Below, piece after piece: positions 12,273 through 22,544 of a DNA stretch of 64,000 nt. Under the pieces are notes generated by a model. That model worked only from the letters and a program-made list of their open reading frames with translations. It ran no database searches and was not told where the DNA came from. Every line of letters starts with the position of its first letter. Positions within the stretch are counted from its first letter, which is position 1. Source of the DNA: Schistocerca nitens (taxonomy: Eukaryota > Arthropoda > Insecta > Orthoptera > Acrididae); the NCBI RefSeq assembly GCF_023898315.1, contig NC_064621.1, positions 136,150,521 through 136,214,520 of the forward strand, written 5' to 3'. The translations under genes were made by a program, and so were the position numbers.

Positions 12273-12465
12273 GCCGGCCGTGTGGCTGAGCGGTTCTAGG
12301 CGCTTCAGTCTGGAACCGCGCTGCTGCTAAGCTCACAGGTTCGAATCCTGCCTCGAGCATGGATGTGTGTGATGTCCTTAGGTTTGTTGGGTTTAAGTAG
12401 TTCTATGTTTAGGGGACTGATGACCTCAGATGTTAAGTCCCATAGTGCTTAGAGCCATTTGAAAC
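12273..12465 (+). mobile_element. tRNA-derived SINE (orthopteran type), copy 1
   Basis: The head GCCGGCCGTGTGGCTGAGCG carries a tRNA-like A box and GGTTCGAATCC is a perfect B box. The body holds GTGTGTGATGTCCTTAGG, TTTAAGTAG and GGGACTGATGACCTCAG, ending AGAGCCATTTGAAAC. It matches the other five copies in this window along its full length. SINEs of this kind are Pol III transcribed and moved by LINE enzymes. No clean target duplication was found for this copy. Confidence 0.92.
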
Positions 12466-14045
12466 ATGTTTTATGTCTTGGAAATATTTCCTCACTCTAT
12501 CAGACTGATTGATTAATTAATTGAATAGATAGCATTTGTATGTGGGTAGTTTTTTCTTGCATATTATTGGTGGATACTAGGATGGGCATGTTTAGCAGTA
12601 TTCAATCCCGCAACTGCCCGGTTTCCAAACAGTTAGGTCATTTGGTAGGAAGTCCATTACATTAGAGGGAGCTGGGAATTTCAAATTTCAACTCAGCTGC
12701 ATGCTATGTCCTTAAACATCTGTAGAGGGTTTGGACTGATGTGTGTGCTCACAGTACCTTTATCGGAAACAATAAATTCATGAATCGGGAATTTGACATT
12801 GCGATTGGCTTTTTAAAGTACTATACTGTAAGTTTGCTCTCTCAGCCAAACCAGGATGAACAATAAGGAGGAGGAGGAGGAGATGAACAACGAGGATTAG
12901 GAGGAAGGGCCCATCAGCCATGCAATAGAAAGTAACAACAACAAACACCCACCCCCCTTTACCGCTGCAAGGCAGAGTCCACTGGATTTTTCCATTCCGT
13001 AGTAGTAGAAGTAGTCGTCACAGTTAGATGTCACATTAGATGCTAGAGAAAAACAAAAATTATTAATTAATTAACTGACTCTTTGACTTTTCTCTTTGAC
13101 AAAGATAAGACAGGTACTGCATTAAAAAATTCTCTTTTGATTTTTTTTGCCTAAATGAATACATTATAAAGATTTTACCTGTCTAATACAAACAATTTGC
13201 ACTGTATTGCTAAACAGTTTTTATGAAGGTTCGAGGATCCAACATCGAATAAAGGTCCGCAAAGATATTTTACCTTCTCTTTTTTTTTTTACAAATTCAA
13301 TGTTTATTGTTGATAATCGCGATTACATATTGACCTCTGCACTTCACATTACTTATCTGACCTCAAAAAGGCACACTGTCAAATCGGCATTTCTTATTTC
13401 CAACAATGACAAGAAAAACATAGATGCTCCTCCTTTTTTTTTCAGCAAAGAGCTTTGTCGTCAGAGCAAAGAGCGTTGTCGTATCAAATTACGGTAGCGA
13501 TCATCGCTGGTACTCGCAGCCAGAATATTACAATAATATTACATTATAGAGGAACATTACGCGTGGATTGTAGGAGTGTTATCATGCCGCTATGGACATG
13601 CATATGAGCGACTGCGCAACGTTGTATAGCCGTAGAGTATGCCAGAAAAGACAAACCAGCTGTGGAGACTGTCAGGGATGACTGGAGTGGTTGGCATTTG
13701 GATGATTTTGATGCATCCAGCGCCAGTACCTGTCTGTGGTCGACATTGATATCTTCCCAAATACCCACTTACAAATCGCGGGATACTCACAAGTCACAAC
13801 CCATGTCATCGTGAAGACTGCTCGCTATTCACTCTCCCAGATAGCTGTACCTCAACTGACCGTGAAGGCTGCCGAACACATACCAAGCTCGCTATTCGCT
13901 CTCCCAGATAGCTGTACCCCACTTCACCGGCTCCTTGGGCTCAACGGTGACTTGCACCTTAAGCCACAAATGGCCACTTGCTCCGGTCACTGCCTACCTC
14001 GCAACGCACCTGGAATCCAGCCAGTCATCATAGGAAGCCAGCAAA
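12466..14045. other. Insertion or arm-specific sequence in the left inverted arm, unidentified
   Basis: The right arm lacks this stretch: its homology jumps from about 46700 to about 46600. It contains a short GGA-repeat near 12870 and an imperfect duplication of a block with CGCTATTC and CTCTCCCAGATAGCTGTACC near 13828 and 13890. No protein family was recognised. Confidence 0.4.
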
Positions 14046-14849
14046 GTATGGAAAATACTTCCTCCTGAGACTGTGGCTCTGTAAATATCAATTTACCACT
14101 TAAATCTATATCCTTCTTTTGACTGGACATAATTTTCCACACAAAATGTTTGACCCCCTAAGGGCTATCGGTGTGTTGAAACCGCAATTTTCCATTTTTT
14201 ATACCTCCCTTACGATCTGATATAGTCATTTTCTTTGCACATGTCGAAATGCTGACCCCAGTAACTTTACACTCCAACACGTACACATTTTATATCTGTA
14301 TAGTGACCGAAAAAACTTATGGTATATCCACAATCACATCGGATAGGTGGTCCGATTCCCCTCAGCGTTAGGAAATTATTTGATTATATTTAAGTCTTCC
14401 AACCAATCAGATTCGAGAAGACCACAGATATTTTCAGTTAGCACTTCTGGAAAGACTCTCGCAAACAAGTGTTGTGAAGCACAGGTGTATCGCACTGTGT
14501 GATAATCAATAGCGCTCCCGCGAACGAACAGGTCGGAAATACATTACCGATATAAGATTGTGTACTGTAATAAATATCAAAGTTGATATTGCGTCAAAGA
14601 ATATGTGAGGATGTGCTTAAGGGAATCTATGAGAGGACGTTCTGTGTATCATTTTGGTTACAGCCGTTTTGCCAGCCCTATTTGTACACTCTAACAGATC
14701 CAGCTGAGTCCTAGCAATGCTACATTGTGCAACTGTTTTCAAAATGAATCTATCACCCCTTGTAGTCAGATATATTCGTCAATGCGTTGAAATCACAATT
14801 CCCCACATCAAGTCTATCCTCCCCTACGATTAGGTTGTAACAACAACAA

Positions 14850-16605
14850 CGCTGTACTATTATACAAAAAATTTTTTTCTGATTTTTCGATAAATTAGTG
14901 TAATCGATGTTCCAATTTCATTTCTTTTTTTTTTTTTTTGTTTCATGCCATTATGTTAAGAAAACTGTAAACAAATTTCGATGTGAATATTAATGTTTAT
15001 GTCAAATTTCAAGCAATATTATAACAGAATTGAAATGTAAGAAACGTGATGTCAAAGTTGTAATTGTGCATCTGGTCCATACGTAGGCAACGTATTAGGA
15101 TATGTAGAATGCAAAACCTCGGGTATATACCCTGTTTGTAGGGGAGCGGTAAAAGGTGGATGGCAGGTGAGCGCGGGAAAATGCACACGGACACTGCACG
15201 GCATAATGGGCTCAGCAGTAGTAGTCGGAGTTGGCATTGGTCTGAGCAACACGTTCTGGATCGAGGAGGCTCTCCTGGAAGACGTAGTTTCATTGAGCCT
15301 CGGATATGCCGTTCCGACGCCTATACAGCATGGCAAAATTCCATAGGCACTAAATGGAAAAGTATTGCGACGCTATGAAGAAGTAAAGTGCCGATACATC
15401 AAGAGCCATTGCTGTGGTTGTATGTGCGCTATGTGCCTCGCCATCTCGCCGCCCGCCAACCGCCACATCGATACAAACAGGTTGAAACTTTTAGTACTGT
15501 ATTCATGTGGACCAGTGTTACTTTTGTTCCATACTATTCAATAACAACTTAAATTTTACCAGAACTGTCCTATCATTTATTTATCCTCACAACTAACCTA
15601 GACAGGGTCCTTTCCAAATGTTGTGCAATCCGAGTGTCCCAAGATGAAAAATTAAAGTTTGTGTTAATAATAATTACCTGCAGACCTAGCTATGTTAGAA
15701 TGATGTTTAAAGAATTTTTTTGTTAATGAACTAATAGACGAATAACAAAGGTCTGACAAAGTGGGAAGATAATTTTGATATTGATTTAGTAATGAAACTT
15801 AATTATTTCGAGACAGATATAATGGTATTTAAATGAGCAGGAAATAAGACAAAAAGAGTAGTAAATCATATATTGGAAATCTTGAGGGCATAATGATTTC
15901 AGTAATTAATTGTTTTAATACAGTGATCATAACAGTTTCAGGGTCCCCCCCCCCCCCTTTTTATTCATTTGAATTCTGAAGTGTTCTAAACTGATTTGAC
16001 CAGCAAAGTCAAAGCCAAAATAGAAACCAAAATTTATCAGTGTTTTACCTTTATCAAAATTGACATTGTGTGTGTGTTTCGAAAGTGCTATTTCTAGGGT
16101 AACCTATGCCCGATTTTAATCAGATCAATAGCCACTACGAAGTTTTGTAGTAAACATTGTAGTGTGGTGTTATGTATTTATGGTTTATTCATATCAGTAT
16201 AGAAAGTGATTTTATCAGTTCAGTAAATTTTCTGGTTCTAAAATTTACCATATTATGCAGTGTTATTACGTGTTGTTTTGTATGAACGTACATCAACTTA
16301 TACAGGGAAGAAGCTCAGTTAATGCCTAATTAGGCTGGCGACCGTATAATTAACAAATTGGTAGCATCTTCTGTGTTGTTTCTTGTCCGTCCTGACGTGT
16401 AGTTGCATTTCGGACTTGCTTGACGTATCATTGTTATTACCGAGTGGGTGTAAGTCTGATTTGCCTCCATTCAGGTACACGCGGTCAATTTCTATACAAA
16501 AATCCTTTCTCATAAGGGGAAGCCCGTCAACTTACCGTAGTACAGGCTTTAATGAGTGTCGTGTGCCTCAAAGCTCAGCGTTACAAGGTATACATAATTT
16601 TGTAC
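14850..16605. other. 1.75-kb insertion of unknown type in the left inverted arm
   Basis: Homology to the right arm stops after TCCTCCCCTACGATTAG (about 14833) and resumes near AATAATAGTCCGATCGC (about 16610). In the right arm these two blocks lie next to each other, near 45610-45650. The inserted stretch has poly-T near 14925, poly-C at 15946-15957, and short open frames around 15009-15378. I could not assign it to a family. Confidence 0.45.
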
Positions 16606-16927
16606 AAGAATAATAGTCCGATCGCTTCCCACAAACGTTTGTTGATATGTCGGAGCACTCGAACACAAACACATTTCGGTTTACTATTTATAGACGTTTA
16701 GCGTCCGAAAAATCGTGTTATGTCCACACTCGCACGAGCTTCGTCCCGTTTCGCACTGCCCAGTAGCAAAATTCTTGCACCACATGATCGTTATCATATA
16801 TATTTGTCGAGGAATAAAGGGTGTAATTACAATTAAAATTCCGTTGCGTATTTCATTTTCCGGATTTCATCACATCCACGAAACCTTTTCGTATTTTTAA
16901 ACCCAGCGAACACAATGGCGTATTATA

Positions 16928-17684
16928 CAGTGTGTTACAAAAAGGTACGGCCAAACTTTCAGGAAACATTCCTCACACACAAAGAAAATATGTTATGTGG
17001 ACATATGTCCGGAAACGCTTACTTTCCATGTTGGAGCTCATTTTACTACTTCTCTTCAAATCACATTAATCATGGAATGGAAACACACAGCAACAGAATG
17101 TACCAGCGTGACTTCAAACACTTTGTTACAGGAAATGTTCAAAATGTCCTCCGTTAGCGAGGATACATGCATCCACCCTCCGTCGCATGGAATCCCTGAT
17201 GCGCTGATGCAGCCCTGGAGAATGGCGTATTGTATCACAGCCGTCCACAATACGAGCACGAAGAGTCTCTACATTTGGTACCGGGGTTGCGTAGACAAGA
17301 GCTTTCAAATGCCCCCATAAATGAAAGTCAAGAGGGTTGAGGTCAGGAGAGCGTGGAGGCCACGGAATTGGCCCGCCTCTACCAATCCATCGGTCACCGA
17401 ATCTGTTGTTGAGAAGCATACGAACATTTCGACTGAAATGTGCAGGAGATCCATCGTGCATGAACCACATGTTGTGTCGTACTTGTAAAGGCACATGTTC
17501 TAGCAGCACAGGTAGAGTATCCCGTATGAAATCATGATAACGTGCTCCATTGAGCGTAGGTGGACGAAACTAAAATGAGCTCTAACATGGAAATTAAGCG
17601 TTTCCGGACACATAACATCTTTTCTTTATTTGTGTGTGAGGAATGTTTCCTGAAAGTTTGGCCGTACCTTTTTGTAACACCCTG
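16928..17684 (-). mobile_element. Tc1/mariner-superfamily deletion derivative, 757 bp
   Basis: TA flanks are at 16926-16927 and 17685-17686. The termini are long inverted repeats of about 75 bp with GTTACAAAAAGGTACGGCC near each end. A single transposase fragment remains on the minus strand. The right inverted arm provides an unoccupied site: at about 45280-45286 its sequence runs straight through TATA where this element sits. Confidence 0.9.
17126..17575 (-). pseudogene. C-terminal half of a Tc1/mariner-superfamily transposase
   Basis: The open frame 17509-17126, extendable upstream to about 17575, shows FMHDGSPAHFSRNVR with the second catalytic aspartate. It then shows DRWIGRGGPIPWPPRSPDLNPLDFHLWG with the third acidic position. 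The C-terminus ends GGHFEHFL, as usual in this insect family. The DNA-binding domains and the first catalytic aspartate are missing, because the coding part is joined directly to the terminal repeat. The fragment cannot catalyse transposition. Confidence 0.88.
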
Positions 17685-18742
17685 TATATTCCGACCACCA
17701 ATCTAGAATTAGTGTCAGTGCATTTGAGCCTTATGCCTCGTTTACACGCATAACTATCGCATACCATCCAGAACATGCAAAAGACATTGCGAGTGCTGTG
17801 TATTAGAGTACGTCCATTCGGAGTTAAGATTCAAGCGGCAAGCAAATGGGCATTGAAACATTTACATACCCTAATATTATCGTAAAGCTGTCGAGTCTAA
17901 GCACATTTCAAGTACCTCTTGCTAAACATCGTACATGTTTAACACTCTGAAGGAGGAATACACCGAGTTCGAACTGTTGCAGCTGGCAAAATGAGTTTCT
18001 CAGGAAAAAAAAAAGCCAGTTAGAGTGTCACACAAAGATTTTGTTTGGTACATGTGCGAGAAACTTTGAGTTAATGATCTACAATAACCATTTGTCTATA
18101 TAGGGCCTACAACGTATCTGTGTAAGTTGAGTTTTCGAAAGGAATGCCATGTTACGTAAAAATTTCGTGTAGGTTTGAATGCAAGACCTGCTTTATTCCA
18201 AGCGAACTTACGTTTGTCCCTTCAGAGCACTGGTTGTATGTAACCGGATTACCACTATGACTCCATCGTCATTCAGTTATTCAGCTTCAACTATGCAGGA
18301 CATCTAGGAATAAGGTTATTCTGTTGGAGGCTAGCAGGAACACTAGCAGTGCCGTAACCCTAGTAGTGAATCGGAGTAGTGGTAGTGAGTATATTGTGCA
18401 AAGCATGATCGTAGGCGCTGAGGTTTTTGCTTCAGTTATCGCTGTTTGAAAGCTATTAAAGGAGAATAGTGACTGCACGACTCTCCTTTATACAAGAACA
18501 CAGCTGTGCCCACAAGTCAGAAAAAAATGTTGTAGGGCCCTTACTTCCTCAATACGTTACGACCATTAGCCTTGAGAACTAAGAATTCGCTGAGAAAGAG
18601 AATGTTGCTGCTTACATGCTTGAGTGCGTGAAATCAAGAGATGTGCTTAAGTGCTCTCGGATATTTACGTGAAACTGATTACGAGTTGTCACCACCTGAT
18701 GTTCCTACACAACTTTTTCATAATACGGAGCCACACTCATAT

Positions 18743-19270
18743 TAAATTTCTTTAAAGTCAGTACCGCCATTAGACTGTTGTTTATTTGCAGTGTTACATT
18801 TACACTTACGCGATCATGACTTCGGCTTCAAAGTGCCATTATCAAGTGTTTTAAGTGTTATATAGTGCCTAAGATGGCATACTCTCGTAAGTGTCTAAAA
18901 ATGGTTCAAATGGCTCTGAGCACTATGGGACTCAACTGCTGAGGTCATTAGTCCCCTAGAACTTAGAACTAGTTAAACCTAACTAACCTAAGGACAGCAC
19001 AAACATCCATGCCCGAGGCAGGATTCGAACCTGCGACCGTAGCGGTCTTGCGGTTCCAGACTGCAGCGCCTTTAACCGCACGGCCACTTCGGCCGGCGTA
19101 AGTGTCTAATAGTGCATTTTAAATACGAGAGTATGCCATCTTAGGCACTGTATAACACTTAAAACACTTGATAATGGCACTTTGAAGCCGAAATCATGAT
19201 CGTGAAAGTGTAAATGTAACACTGCAAACAAACAACAGTCTAATGGCGGTACTGACTTTAAAGACAATTT
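18743..19270. mobile_element. Foldback (MITE-like) element with a SINE in its loop
   Basis: The arms 18749-18885 and 19125-19265 are inverse copies. Examples are TTTAAAGTCAGTACCGCCAT against its complement near 19245, and GATGGCATACTCTCG against CGAGAGTATGCCATC. The arms are about 140 bp and differ at a few positions. A SINE with its own target duplication lies between them. The right large arm lacks the whole insertion near 44200. No coding sequence is present. Confidence 0.8.
18899..19096 (-). mobile_element. tRNA-derived SINE, copy 2
   Basis: The copy is full length on the minus strand, starting ATGGTTCAAATGGCTCTGAG on the plus strand and ending at GGCCGG. It is flanked by a perfect 13-bp target duplication, CGTAAGTGTCTAA (18886-18898 and 19097-19109). 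The B box is intact (GGATTCGAACC in this orientation). Confidence 0.95.
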
Positions 19271-19290
19271 ATACTATTACTGTGTGATAT

Positions 19291-19712
19291 AGCGCGCAGA
19301 TGTAATTTGCTATCTGACGTGTTTAAAAGGGATGAACTCATTTCAAATTATGAGCCCTACTTTGAGCTGTGTGACCCGAATGCTAGATGCCACGTTGATG
19401 GACCATCATCAGTTAAGATGTATGTTGTTGGAGGTATAGCTAAAATGATCACTAGTAAACCACAGTGTGTGTTCGTGGTCATAAAAGGCAACTACTGTGC
19501 TACTACGTATTTAGTAAGCTACTGCAAGCAGCTGTAGCCGTAGCCGCCCGACCTGCCTCCCCCCTTGCCGCCGCCGCCGTAGCCCCGGTACTGGTCTAGC
19601 TCCGCTCTGGTGTTCATGGGCAACCCCGCCTCCGGCAACTGATTCAGGGATGTGTCAGCAACCATCTCTGCAGCCGCAGCCACAGTCAGTTTGCTCGCTC
19701 TGGCCCGATACC
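19291..19712. other. Unidentified stretch with a GC-rich Gly/Tyr-coding segment
   Basis: An open frame at 19307-19537 (plus) shows no family. From 19519 to about 19610 the DNA turns GC-rich. On the minus strand it reads QYRGYGGGGKGGGRSGGYGY followed by SCLQ and a stop. This could be the last exon of a glycine/tyrosine-rich gene or a low-complexity accident. It ends where the CR1-like LINE begins, at about 19713. Confidence 0.3.
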
Positions 19713-22456
19713 GCAGCATCAGTGAATTCGAAAGTAAAATTCTATGTACCGACTTGACAGAAAATCCTAGGAAGTTCTGGTCTTACGTTAAATCAGTAAG
19801 TGGATCGAAACAGCATATCCAGACACTCCGGGATGACAGTGGCATTGAAAAAGAGGATGACACCCCTAAAGCTGAAATACCAAACACCTTTTTCCAAAGC
19901 TGTTTCACAGAGGAAGACCGCACTGCAGTTCCTTCTCTAAATCCTCGCACGAACGAAAAAATGGCTGACATCGATGTAAGTGACCAAGGAATAGAAAAGC
20001 AACTGAAGTCACTCAACAGAGGAAAGTCCACTGGACCTGACGGGATACCAATTCGATTCTACACAGAGTACGCGAAAGAACTTGCCTTCCTTCTAACAGC
20101 CGTGTACCGCAAGTCTCTAGAGGAACGGTAGGTTCCTTATGACTGGAAAAGAGCACAGGTAGTTACAGTTTTCAAGAAGGGTCGTCGAGCAGATGTGCAA
20201 AACTATAGGCCTATATCTCTGACATCGATCTGTTGAAGAATTTTAGAACATGTTTTTTGCTCGCGTATCATGTCATTTCTGGAAACTCAGAATCTACTCT
20301 GTAGGAATCCACATGGATTCCGGAAACAGCGATCGTGTGAGACCCAACTCGCTTTATTTGTTCATGAGACCCAGAAAATATTAGATACAGGCTCCCAGCT
20401 AGATGCCATTTTCCATTCCGGAAGGCGTTCGATACAGTTCCGCACTGTCGCCTAATAAACAAAGTAAGAGCCTACGGAATATAAGACCAGCTGTGTGGCT
20501 GGATTGTATAGTTTTTAGCAAACAGAACACAGTATGTTGTTCTCAATGGAGAGACGTCTACAGACGTTAAAGTAACCTCTGGCGTGCCACTGGGGAGTGT
20601 TATGGGACAATTGCTTTTCACAATATATATAAATGACCTAGTAGATAGTGTCGGAAGTTCCATGCGGCTTTTCGCGGATGATGCTGTAGTATACAGAGAA
20701 GTTGCAGCGTTAGAAAATTGTAGCGAAATGCAGGAAGATCTGCAGCGGATAGGCACTTGGTGCAGGGAGTGGCAACTGACCCTTAACATAGACAAATGTA
20801 ATGTATTGCGAGTACATAGAAAGAAGGATCCGTTATTGTATGATTATATGATAGCGGAACAAACACTTGTAGCAGTTACTTCCGTAAAATATCTAGGAGT
20901 ATGCGTACGGAACGATTTGAAAAAGAATGATCATATAAAATTAATTGTTAGTAAGGCCGTTGCCGGGTTGGGATTCATTGGGAGAGTCCTTAGAAAATGT
21001 AGTCCATCAGCAAAGAAGGTGGCTTACAAAACACTCATTCGGCCTATACTTGAGTATTGCTCATCAGCGGATAGGCACTTGGTGCAGGGAGTGGCAACCG
21101 ACCCTTAACATAGACAAATGTAATGTATTGCGAATACATAGAAAGAAGGATCCGTTATTGTATGATTATATGATAGCGGAACAAACACTTGTAGCAGTTA
21201 CTTCTGTAAAATATCTAGGAATATGCGTACGGAACGATTTGAAAAAGAATGATCATATAAAATTAATTGTTGGTAAGGCAGGTGCCGGGTTGAGATTCAT
21301 TGGGAGAGTCCTTAGAAAATGTAGTCCATCAGCAAAGAAGGTGGCTTACAAAACACTCATTCGGCCTATACTTGAGTATTGCTCATCAGCGGATAGGCAC
21401 TTGGTGCAGGGAGTGGCAACCGACCCTTAACATAGACAAATGTAATGTATTGCGAGTACATAGAAAGAAGGATCCGTTATTGTATGATTATATGATAGCG
21501 GAACAAACACTTGTAGCAGTTACTTCTGTAAAATATCTAGGAATATGCGTACGGAACGATTTGAAAAAGAATGATCATATAAAATTAATTGTTGGTAAGG
21601 CAGGTGCCGGGTTGAGATTCATTGGGAGAGTCCTTAGAAAATGTAGTCCATCAGCAAAGAAGGTGGCTTACAAAACACTCATTCGGCCTATACTTGAGTA
21701 TTGCTCATCAGCGGATAGGCACTTGGTGCAGGGAGTGGCAACCGACCCTTAACATAGACAAATGTAATGTATTGCGAATACATAGAAAGAAGGATCCGTT
21801 ATTGTATGATTATATGATAGCGGAACAAACACTTGTAGCAGTTACTTCTGTAAAATATCTAGGAATATGCGTACGGAACGATTTGAAAAAGAATGATCAT
21901 ATAAAATTAATTGTTGGTAAGGCAGGTGCCGGGTTGAGATTCATTGGGAGAGTCCTTAGAAAATGTAGTCCATCAGCAAAGAAGGTGGCTTACAAAACAC
22001 TCATTCGGCCTATACTTGAGTATTGCTCATCAGTGTGGGATCCGTACCAGGTCGGGTTGACAGAGGAGATAGAGAAGATCCAAAGAAGAGCGGTGCGTTT
22101 CGTCACAGGGTTATTTGGTAACCGTGATAGCGTTACGGATATGTTTAGCAAACTCAAGTGGCAGACTCTGCAAGAGAGGCGCCCTGCATCGCGGTGTAGC
22201 TTGCTGTCCAGGTTTCGAGATGGTGCGTTTCTGGATGAGGCATCGATTATATTTCTTCTCACTACTTATACCTCCCGAGGAGATCACGAATGTAAAATTA
22301 GAGAGATTCGAGCCCGCAAGGAGGCTTTCCGGCAGTCGTTCTTCCCGCGAACCTTACGCGACTGGAACAGGAAAGGGAGGTAATGAGAGTGACACATGCC
22401 CTCCGCCACTCACCGTTGGGTGGCTTGCGGAGTATAAATGTAGATGTAGATGTAGA
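19713..22456 (+). mobile_element. CR1-like LINE, 5' truncated, with internal tandem amplification
   Basis: The element starts inside ORF2 at the linker FESKILCTDLTENPRKFWSY and so lacks ORF1 and the endonuclease. Reverse transcriptase blocks follow: STGPDGIPIRFY, YGIxDQLCGW, GVPLGSVMG and FADDAVVY. It ends with GCGGAGTATAAATG and a short (TGTAGA)n tail, the same 3' end as the copy at 52530. Motif A is damaged by a deletion near 20412, where copy 2 reads FLDFRKAFD. In-frame stops at about 20235 and 20483 are shared with copy 2. I call it CR1/Jockey-like from the RT and endonuclease blocks; the exact clade is uncertain. Confidence 0.85.
20745..22032 (+). repeat. Four tandem copies of a 322-bp unit inside the LINE reverse transcriptase
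   Basis: The string GCGGATAGGCACTTGGTGCA starts at 20745, 21067, 21389 and 21711, exactly 322 bp apart. Each internal junction joins ...GCTCATCAG to CGGATAGG..., with the shared CAG as microhomology between the two parental points. Since 322 is not a multiple of three, every junction shifts the frame, and the first three copies each run into a stop after VQGVATDP. Units 2-4 are almost identical and unit 1 is slightly different. Confidence 0.95.
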
Positions 22457-22544
22457 TCTCCCCCTCCTCCACATTTTCTTTCTCGCCGACCTCGCAAGGC
22501 ACGATCACATGCCTGCTCTTCCAAGCAGCGGTCATCAGCAGCAG

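Larger units (their letters stand above)
11285..19290 (+). repeat. Left arm of a large diverged inverted repeat
   Basis: This stretch aligns by eye, in reverse complement and in order, with 44165-47800. Matching landmarks are: TCAAATTAATTGAC (11308 against 47773); TACATTGTAGAGGGTATATTG (11710 against 47080); AAATCTATATCCTTCTT (14102 against 46540); ACACTTGTTTGCGAGAGTC-type sequence (14465 against 46160); TTTCATCACATCCACGAAAC (16865 against 45360); AAAGATTTTGTTTGGTACATG (18034 against 44905); CATTCAGTTATTCAGCTTC (18271 against 44660). Divergence looks like 20-25%. The left arm is longer because of later insertions: 12180-14045, 14850-16605, a Tc1/mariner relic and a foldback element. Confidence 0.8.

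Noticed and set aside
12290-12350. tRNA gene-like A and B boxes in the SINE heads (also at 41110, 48520 and others)
   Set aside because: Each is followed by the constant SINE body and most have target duplications. No cloverleaf with a proper acceptor stem forms, so these are not tRNA genes.
13736-14068. 110-codon plus frame as a host gene
   Set aside because: No motif, located in an arm-specific insertion, with an internal imperfect duplication; not supportable.
20745-22032. CRISPR-like or satellite array
   Set aside because: Units are adjoining LINE coding sequence without spacers; it is an amplification within one LINE copy.
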